Assembly (NCBI GenBank): GCA_963752935.1 | Contig: CAVWAL010000009.1 | Coordinates: forward strand, 706,797-770,796 | DNA length: 64,000 nt | Reading direction: 5' to 3' | Source of the DNA: RI-153 sp963752935 | GTDB lineage: Bacteria > Chloroflexota > Anaerolineae > Caldilineales > Caldilineaceae | Shown: piece by piece, positions 59,113 to 64,000 of the stretch | Layout: each line of letters opens with the position of its first letter | Numbering within the stretch: position 1 is the stretch's first letter | Notes under the pieces: generated by a model | Databases searched by the model: none | What the model saw: the letters and a program-made list of their open reading frames with translations, nothing else | Told to the model about the DNA's origin: nothing | Made by a program: the position numbers and the translations under genes

Positions 59113-59893
59113 GGGATATCAGGTCAAGCCGATGACGGCGTTTTTGCAGGTAGAACACGTTAGCCAGACATTTGAAAACAGCAATCGATCTTTACACGCA
59201 CTGAACAACATTACCTTCAACGTTGCGCGCAGGGAGTTTGTCTGTATTGTGGGCACGAGCGGCAGCGGCAAAAGCACGCTCCTACGCATTCTGGCAGGGT
59301 TGCTTTCGCCGACGGCGGGTATGGTCAAGTTCAACGGCAAGTTGATCGACCAACCACCGCCATCGATCGGGTTTGTCTTTCAAAAGAGTAACTTGATGCC
59401 CTGGCGCTCGGTGCTCGACAACGTGCTGCTGCCGCTAGAGATCCTGGGCGGCGTGGATACGGCTGGGCGCGAGCGCGCCCTGGCGCTTCTGGCTGTGATG
59501 GGGTTGGCCGATTTTGCCCACGCCTATCCGGCGCAGCTTTCGGGTGGCATGGCGCAACGACTGGCGCTGGCGCGTGCGCTGATTCAGCAACCTCAGTTGC
59601 TGCTCTTGGATGAACCCTTCGGCGCCCTGGACGCCCTGACCCGTGAACGGCTTAATCTTGAATTGCTAGAGATCTGGCGCCGGTACGAACAGACAGTGGT
59701 GATGGTGACACATAGCATTGACGAAGCCATCTTTCTGGCGGATCGCATCATCGTGTTGGGCGAAAGCCCAGGCATCGTCATCGACAAGATCCCGATTGGG
59801 CTTCCACGACCACGCACGCTCGATCTATTGGGCGATCCAGAATATGGCCGGTTGCGTGTGATTGTACGCAAGGCGATTGGCGAACTGGCATAA
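59105..59893 (+). CDS. ABC transporter ATP-binding protein of the riboflavin transporter
   Basis: 262 residues. Walker A is VGTSGSGKSTLLR, the Q-loop FVFQKSNLMPWRSV, the signature LSGGMAQRLALARAL, Walker B LLLLDEPFGALDALTR, and the switch His lies in MVTHSIDEAIFLADR, all of the SsuB/TauB type. It energises the RibX/RibY transporter. ATG at 59105 overlaps the restored ribY stop; ATG at 59132 is an alternative start. It ends at a strong shared terminator. Confidence 0.93.
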   Translation: MSKGYQVKPMTAFLQVEHVSQTFENSNRSLHALNNITFNVARREFVCIVGTSGSGKSTLLRILAGLLSPTAGMVKFNGKLIDQPPPSIGFVFQKSNLMPWRSVLDNVLLPLEILGGVDTAGRERALALLAVMGLADFAHAYPAQLSGGMAQRLALARALIQQPQLLLLDEPFGALDALTRERLNLELLEIWRRYEQTVVMVTHSIDEAIFLADRIIVLGESPGIVIDKIPIGLPRPRTLDLLGDPEYGRLRVIVRKAIGELA

Positions 59894-59929
59894 AAGAGAC
59901 CTGCCCCTGTAGAGGGGCAGGTCTCTTTT
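59892..59929. terminator. Bidirectional terminator between convergent genes
   Basis: A 17-bp perfect stem (59892-59908 / 59913-59929) with a GTAG loop, AAAAGAGACC at the left and GGTCTCTTTT at the right. It serves the ABC ATPase and the parvulin gene. Confidence 0.9.
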
Positions 59930-59949
59930 CACGGTTCATCCTACACGGT

Positions 59950-61539
59950 CTACAGACCGGGCGGCAATGCGGAAGGCAGATCGGTGGGCCGTTCGATGTC
60001 CAGTTCGAGTGCCTGCTCTTGCAGCCATTGCTGAAAGCGCTGTGCCCGTTCTTGCTGCAACTGACTCGCGTCTTTGGGCCGGTTCTCATCACGATCGGTG
60101 ACCTCGATCAGGTGATAGCCGAATTGGCTTCTCACCGGTTCGCTCACTTCGCCGACAGGCAACGAGAAGGCAGCGTCCTCAAATTCGGGGACAAAGGCGC
60201 CTCGGCCTACCCAGCCCAAATCACCACCCTGAACGGCGCTACCGGTATCCTGACTGTAGGTTGCGGCCAGGACGGCAAAGTCTTCGCCGTTGAGGATACG
60301 TTGGCGCAGCTCTTGAGCCAGCGCCAGCGCCTCCGCATCGCTAAGGGGCCCTGTGGGAGGGGTTGACGTGTCGGTCAGCACCGCAGTGTCGGTCAGCACC
60401 TCAGTGTCGGACACAACCTCGGTGTCAGTCAGAACCAAAACCTCAGTGTCGGTCGGAACCGCAGTATCCGTCACAACCTCGGTGTCAGTCACAACCTCAG
60501 TGTCGGTCGGAACCGCAGTATCCGTCACAACCTCGGTGTCAGTCACAACCTCAGTTTCAGTCGGAACCGCAGTGTCGGTCAAGGCTCCGGTGCCCGTTAT
60601 TTCCTCTGTCGGTGTGATCGTCGCCGTCTCGTCAACAGGAATCAGGATGTGGCGGACTTTCACTTGCTCCTCAGTCGCCGGAACAAGTTCCTCGCCGAGC
60701 TGTTCGCTCAGCTTGTCGCTGAGCAGTTGTGCGCGCACAATTTGTCGGTACTCATCGATAGAGATACCGGCGACCTCCTGCAAGGTATCGCCCAGTGTGG
60801 CCAACCCCTCCTGGTAGAGTTCATCCGTCAGGATCGTGGGCGGCTCAGGGGTCGGTACTTCGGCAGTTTCAACCACCGAAGCGGGCTCTGTGATCACGCC
60901 GGTGTCGGTGATCTGCACCGTTTCCGTGATGACGGCCGGCAGTTCAGGCGTCGGGGTGAAGAGTTCGGCGGTCGCTGTGGCCGCGATGGCGGCTTCGCTT
61001 GTTGCCGTCGCTTGAGCGACGGTCACCGCGCCCTGACCGGCGGCCACTTCCTCGCGCAGGGCTGCTTCCAACTCTTCTTCGCTGACAGAGATCCCCATCT
61101 CTTCCGCTTTGATCTCGACGATCTGTTCGTCGATCATCTGGTTGATCACCTGGGTTCCCAGCGAAAGCGGGCTGCTGAGTGTGGCGCTGAGCTGGGAAAT
61201 CTGTGAAGCAAAGATGCTCTGACCCTGTTCACCAAATTGGGCCGAAAATACCTGAAGCTGCTGAAGCTGATTTTCAAGTTCGCTCTTGCGCAAGCGCGTC
61301 CGTTCCCAGAAATCACGGGTAACGATAGGGCGCCCTTCGACACGAGCAAGCACGCTGTTGGGGCGGATCACCGCTTCGCTGACAATGCCGATTATGACGA
61401 GGATCAAGGCAAGCCCTAACGCAGCACCGACGATCATCATCAGCTTTCGGTTGCGTTCTTGTTCACGCAAGCGCACGCGCGTCTGTTTGCGGGTTTCGGA
61501 CTTGGGTTCTTCGGCTTGATTCTTCTTTCGTTTGGCCAT
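59950..61539 (-). CDS. Membrane-anchored SurA/PrsA-like parvulin with repeat insertion
   Basis: 529 residues. A basic N-terminus precedes one membrane helix at 33-55 (KLMMIVGAALGLALILVIIGIV), giving an outside location. A SurA-N-like helical region (about 60-180 and 250-290) contains DEQIVEIKAEEMGISVSEEEL. The rotamase starts VKVRHILIPVDE (about 292) and resumes at LSDAEALALAQELRQRILNGEDFAVLAATYSQD, GGDLGWVGRGAFVPEFEDAAFSL and SQFGYHLIEVTDR. Between the two parts lie about 90 residues of TDTEVV-type repeats. A Thr/Pro/Glu stretch also splits the N-terminal region. Likely a peptidyl-prolyl isomerase for exported proteins. Confidence 0.88.
   Translation of the reverse strand: MAKRKKNQAEEPKSETRKQTRVRLREQERNRKLMMIVGAALGLALILVIIGIVSEAVIRPNSVLARVEGRPIVTRDFWERTRLRKSELENQLQQLQVFSAQFGEQGQSIFASQISQLSATLSSPLSLGTQVINQMIDEQIVEIKAEEMGISVSEEELEAALREEVAAGQGAVTVAQATATSEAAIAATATAELFTPTPELPAVITETVQITDTGVITEPASVVETAEVPTPEPPTILTDELYQEGLATLGDTLQEVAGISIDEYRQIVRAQLLSDKLSEQLGEELVPATEEQVKVRHILIPVDETATITPTEEITGTGALTDTAVPTETEVVTDTEVVTDTAVPTDTEVVTDTEVVTDTAVPTDTEVLVLTDTEVVSDTEVLTDTAVLTDTSTPPTGPLSDAEALALAQELRQRILNGEDFAVLAATYSQDTGSAVQGGDLGWVGRGAFVPEFEDAAFSLPVGEVSEPVRSQFGYHLIEVTDRDENRPKDASQLQQERAQRFQQWLQEQALELDIERPTDLPSALPPGL
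60362..60590 (-). repeat. Coding tandem repeats inside the parvulin gene
   Basis: An 18-residue, 54-bp unit of the type TDTAVPTDTEVVTDTEVV repeats about two to three times, with degenerate 6-residue (18-bp) subunits around it. It encodes residues about 316-392, within the rotamase domain. Repeats this regular are prone to length change. Confidence 0.8.
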
Positions 61540-61665
61540 CGACTTTCATTCCTTCTGCTTTCAATCGTAGAGGCGGAGCAGAATAAACAGAAAATAGGGG
61601 CATAGGAAGAATCCCACGCCCCTACATTCATTGCTTCTTCAATACACGTTCGCCTCAGATGGCTA

Positions 61666-62148
61666 TTATGAGCGTTTGCGGGTAATGCGGACGTGCTCGC
61701 CGGTGTAAGGCATCAGCGCCAGGTGACGCGCGCGCTTAATCTCTCGTGTGATCTTCCGTTGCATCTTGGCGCTGATGCGTGTCTTGCGGCGTGAGAGGAT
61801 ACGCCCATGCCGATCCACAAAGCGGCTCAAAATCTGGACACGTTTGTAGTCGATGTCCTCGATCTTGACCTCGCGCGCCAGGCTGCGCAGATTGCGACGG
61901 CGCCCGCCGGCGGCTGCGCCGCCTCCTTCTCGCCCACCACCACCACCTTCACGGGTGCGGGCAAAGACGGCCGGCCCTTCAGAGTAGGTGACGCTTTCTT
62001 CCTCTTCATCGGCCTCGTACTCATCATCCGCAGCGGGGATATCTTCATCGTCGTCGTCGTCGTCGAAATCATCGTCAAAGTCATCGTCGTCAGTTTCGAC
62101 GAGAACCTCTTCCAATTCTTCCGATTCATTCATCAATTCTTCAGTCAT
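61666..62148 (-). CDS. rpsR: 30S ribosomal protein S18 with acidic N-terminal extension
   Basis: 160 residues. The last 75 are S18: EVKIEDIDYKRVQILSRFVDRHGRILSRRKTRISAKMQRKITREIKRARHLALMPY. The first 55 are almost all Asp and Glu (FDDDFDDDDDDEDIPAADDE), followed by a Gly/Arg-rich linker (TREGGGGGREGGGAAAGGRR). Ordinary S18 is about 75-100 residues, so the extension is unusual. GGAG lies upstream of the ATG at 62148. It follows rpsF by 215 bases with no ssb gene between. Confidence 0.92.
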   Translation of the reverse strand: MTEELMNESEELEEVLVETDDDDFDDDFDDDDDDEDIPAADDEYEADEEEESVTYSEGPAVFARTREGGGGGREGGGAAAGGRRRNLRSLAREVKIEDIDYKRVQILSRFVDRHGRILSRRKTRISAKMQRKITREIKRARHLALMPYTGEHVRITRKRS

Positions 62149-62363
62149 GGTACTCTCCTTAATTCCGTCCGGCTTTGGCCCGGACAGCCTAGTATTGGCC
62201 ACGTACTCGTGATGCGGACAACCGGCGGCCTGCGAACGCTCAGGTTGACCGACACGAGCCCACGGCCCTGTTGTTTGGGGAACAGGGCTACCAGGGACGA
62301 GAGGTCTTCTCGTACTGCTGCACTGTTATTGCTGATCTAAAGATATTGCTGGTCAAGAATGGG

Positions 62364-62663
62364 TTAAGCGTCTTTGCGCACAACGAGGAAGCGAATAATG
62401 TTCTCGTTGAGGCGCATCACACGTTCCACTTCGCTGACACTGGCCGGCGGCATCGCCACGTTGTGAAGGATGTAGTACCCCTCAAAATGGCGCTTTACAG
62501 GATACGCCAACTTGCGCTGGCCCCAGATCTCGGTACTGACGATCTCACCATGATTGGTAGAAATAGCCTGGGCCACACGATCATCGACGGCTTTGGTGCC
62601 GTCGCTATCCAGCTCGGGCTGGATAATGTAAATCAATTCATACTGGTTCATTTGCTCGGTCAT
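62364..62663 (-). CDS. rpsF: 30S ribosomal protein S6
   Basis: A 99-residue protein: MNQYELIYIIQPELD, GEIVSTEIWGQRKLAYPVKRHFEGYYILHNVAMPP and VMRLNENIIRFLVVRKDA cover the whole S6 fold, which binds S18 on the 16S platform. The ATG at 62663 has GGAGA 9 bases upstream; the longer frame to 62933 would run through the promoter. In most bacteria ssb lies between rpsF and rpsR; here it is missing. Confidence 0.95.
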   Translation of the reverse strand: MTEQMNQYELIYIIQPELDSDGTKAVDDRVAQAISTNHGEIVSTEIWGQRKLAYPVKRHFEGYYILHNVAMPPASVSEVERVMRLNENIIRFLVVRKDA

Positions 62664-62781
62664 CCCCGCGCTTCTCCTTAATAATGGTCTTTCCATGGGC
62701 TTGCCCACAGCGTCGACTGTGAACAGAAAGAGCGAGATACGCGCCGCTGACAGTCGTCTCTCGCCGCAGGTCCAAGCGAAG

Positions 62782-62810
62782 ATTTTAACATAAAGGGGGC
62801 GATCGGGCAA
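62782..62810 (-). promoter_or_regulatory. rpsF-rpsR promoter
   Basis: On the minus strand TTGCCC (62805-62810) and TAAAAT (62782-62787) with a 17-bp spacer; start expected near 62775, about 110 bases before rpsF. Confidence 0.6.
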
Positions 62811-62903
62811 AAATGAAGAGGAGTCCGGATGATCAAAGTGTAAAAAGGCGTGCGGTCGAATTTTGATTTTCCCAGACAGCCGATGTATACTAACACTCGT
62901 TGT

Positions 62904-62980
62904 CGGGGAGTAGCGCAGCTCGGTAGCGCGCATCGTTCGGGTCGATGAGGTCGGAGGTTCGAATCCTCTCTCCCCGACCA
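62904..62980 (+). tRNA. tRNA-Pro (anticodon CGG), CCA encoded
   Basis: The acceptor stem CGGGGAG / CTCCCCG closes a full cloverleaf. D-arm GCGCAGCTCGGTAGCGC, anticodon stem CATCG / CGATG around loop TTCGGGT (anticodon CGG), T-arm GGAGG-TTCGAAT-CCTCT, discriminator A and a genome-encoded CCA (62978-62980). Confidence 0.95.
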
Positions 62981-63171
62981 GACGGCAACCAGAGACCTTA
63001 TCGTTCGCCTAAAAGGCAGACTATGAGGTCGAGGTTTTGTTTTTGCGCTGTCCGGCGCCTGCTCACATCAACCTTAGAGGGCACTGAAAGTAAAGTAGAT
63101 GCAAGGCTGTGCCCCGCGTAGGGTGTGTCCCATAGTATTGGGTGGGTCCATGTCTACCGGGAAGCCACGAC

Positions 63172-63225
63172 GGATGGACACGGAGGTCCATCCCTACGTG
63201 TAGGGACCGGCCTCCGTGCCGGTCC
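63172..63225. repeat. Paired palindromic repeat (GTAGGG type)
   Basis: Two 8-bp hairpins, GGATGGAC/GTCCATCC (63172-63193) and GGACCGGC/GCCGGTCC (63204-63225), are joined by CCCTAC-GT-GTAGGG. Their loops ACGGAG and CTCCGT are complementary. It lies in the 383-base gap between the tRNA and the antitoxin gene, which otherwise shows only the operator described next and a T-rich stretch near 63035. Confidence 0.55.
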
Positions 63226-63314
63226 GTTCTGGGTAGCTACCCTAAAGATCAGAACCGAAAAACTTGGGACGCACCCCCCCACATACAGGATTTGGCAGAC
63301 CGCTGCGCTTGCAC

Positions 63315-63337
63315 TACACTTTGGTCAGTACAGTGTA
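63315..63337 (+). promoter_or_regulatory. Operator-like palindrome before the toxin-antitoxin pair
   Basis: TACACT (63315-63320) and AGTGTA (63332-63337) form an inverted repeat with an 11-bp centre, 27 bases before the antitoxin start. A likely self-regulation site for the AbrB-like antitoxin. Confidence 0.5.
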
Positions 63338-63363
63338 AGCACATCGCCATTAAAGGTGAGAGC

Positions 63364-63603
63364 ATGATCCGCAAGATATTTCGAACCGGCAACAGCATGG
63401 TGGTCTCGCTGCCCAAGGAACTGTTGGAAGCGTTGCAGTTACATGAAGGCGAAGCGGTCTCTGTCGAGTTGGACGCCGCTCAGGGGCATATTGTGATTGC
63501 TCCCGTCCTCGCAGAGGTCGACCACGTCGATGCTGAATTTGCCAGACAGGTTGCCGAGTTTATCGACGAATACCGGCCTGCCCTGGAAGCCCTGGCCCGG
63601 TGA
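63364..63603 (+). CDS. AbrB/SpoVT-type antitoxin
   Basis: A 79-residue protein with a swapped-hairpin DNA-binding domain (MIRKIFRTGNSMVVSLPKELLEALQLHEGEAVSVEL) and a C-terminal helix that should wrap the toxin. AAAGGTGAG precedes the ATG. Its stop overlaps the toxin GTG (GTGA). Such proteins repress their own operon. Confidence 0.88.
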   Translation: MIRKIFRTGNSMVVSLPKELLEALQLHEGEAVSVELDAAQGHIVIAPVLAEVDHVDAEFARQVAEFIDEYRPALEALAR

Positions 63604-63977
63604 CCTACCTGACCCCGGCCCAGTTGCTCTTTATCCATGCCCGTCTGCTGGTGGAAACCGGCGGGGCCGCAGGCATCCGCGATCTGGGCCTGGTGGAGGC
63701 GGCAGCCGCGCGCCCGCAGGCAACCTTTGACGGCGTGGACCTCTATCACAAAGCGGCTGCCTTGATGGACTCTCTGATCCGCAGCCATCCCTTTGTGGAT
63801 GGGAACAAGCGCACAGGCATCACGGCCGCCGGCCTCTTTCTCCGCCTCAATGGGTGCCGCCTGGTCGCCGACAACGATCAGTTGGAAGCGTTCACACTGG
63901 CTGTGGCCCGCGGGGAAGTCGTGCTCGAAGAACTGGCTGCCTGGCTAGAAAAATACAGCGTCACAAACCACGGGTGA
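63600..63977 (+). CDS. doc: Doc-type (Fic fold) toxin
   Basis: 125 residues. The Fic-family motif is HPFVDGNKRTG at 63-73, with the catalytic His63. YLTPAQLLFIHARLL and IRDLGLVEAAAARPQATFDG are typical of Doc/death-on-curing proteins. Doc phosphorylates EF-Tu and stops translation. The GTG start overlaps the antitoxin stop by 4 bases, giving a type II toxin-antitoxin pair. The pairing is AbrB-like rather than Phd. Confidence 0.9.
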   Translation: MTYLTPAQLLFIHARLLVETGGAAGIRDLGLVEAAAARPQATFDGVDLYHKAAALMDSLIRSHPFVDGNKRTGITAAGLFLRLNGCRLVADNDQLEAFTLAVARGEVVLEELAAWLEKYSVTNHG

Positions 63978-64000
63978 TGATAGCACGGTCGATCTGGCGA

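Noticed and set aside
60353..60817. Plus-strand frame of SVTTSVS repeats
   Set aside because: It is the antisense of the parvulin repeat; the minus strand carries the recognisable rotamase domain.

Overview
The window looks like a chromosomal segment of a Chloroflexota bacterium, probably near Caldilineae/Anaerolineae. The taxonomic call is inferred from gene content, gene order and GC-rich coding and was not tested by a search. Supporting signs are a gap-pgk-(small unknown)-tpiA operon, a division/cell-wall (dcw) cluster with MraZ boxes and two CvpA-like genes, a class II B12-dependent ribonucleotide reductase behind nrdR, an FMN-riboswitch-controlled RibXY-type ABC transporter, and many small palindromic non-coding repeats between genes.

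Layout. 1-6.9 kb (minus strand): an unknown wHTH-like protein, a DUF35 Zn-ribbon/OB protein, a thiolase, and a folC-AlbA_2/HATPase pair. 7.2-12.6 kb (plus): a membrane-anchored YvcK/CofD protein from a promoter predicting a leaderless mRNA, then the lower-glycolysis operon closed by a terminator. 12.7-18.3 kb: a lipoprotein with a predicted propeller fold, then on the minus strand a group made of a J-domain/pseudokinase, a VWA protein and a very divergent adenylosuccinate-synthetase (AdSS)-like protein. The last is separated from the other two by about 0.7 kb of nested palindromic elements. The group starts at a near-consensus promoter carrying two operator-like palindromes. This is the least explained and most interesting part of the window.

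18.4-25.6 kb (minus): a LysA-like PLP enzyme, moaB, an HD hydrolase, a UPF0104-type membrane protein, a GT2 glycosyltransferase and mutS2. 25.7-45.6 kb (plus): the dcw cluster mraZ-rsmH-ftsL-like-ftsI-murF-mraY-murD-ftsW-murG-cvpA-like-cvpA-like-murC-murB-ddl-ftsQ-ftsA-ftsZ. It has MraZ boxes in front and a terminator behind, lacks murE, and has a 185-nt dual-coding overlap of ftsW and murG. 45.7-50.3 kb: nrdR and nrdJ from a promoter with two NrdR-like boxes. NrdJ carries an intein placed directly before its catalytic cysteine.

50.3-56.2 kb: a small unknown gene, amylosucrase and a methyltransferase on the minus strand, then greA-lysS on the plus strand. 56.2-59.9 kb: four tandem 101-bp hairpin repeats, a promoter, an FMN riboswitch with two successive terminators, and a three-gene ABC transporter (permease, frameshifted binding lipoprotein, ATPase). 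59.9-62.9 kb (minus): a membrane-anchored parvulin whose catalytic domain is interrupted by a TDTEVV-type repeat, and rpsF-rpsR with a strongly acidic S18 extension. 62.9-64 kb: tRNA-Pro(CGG), a palindromic repeat pair, and an AbrB-like/Doc toxin-antitoxin pair.
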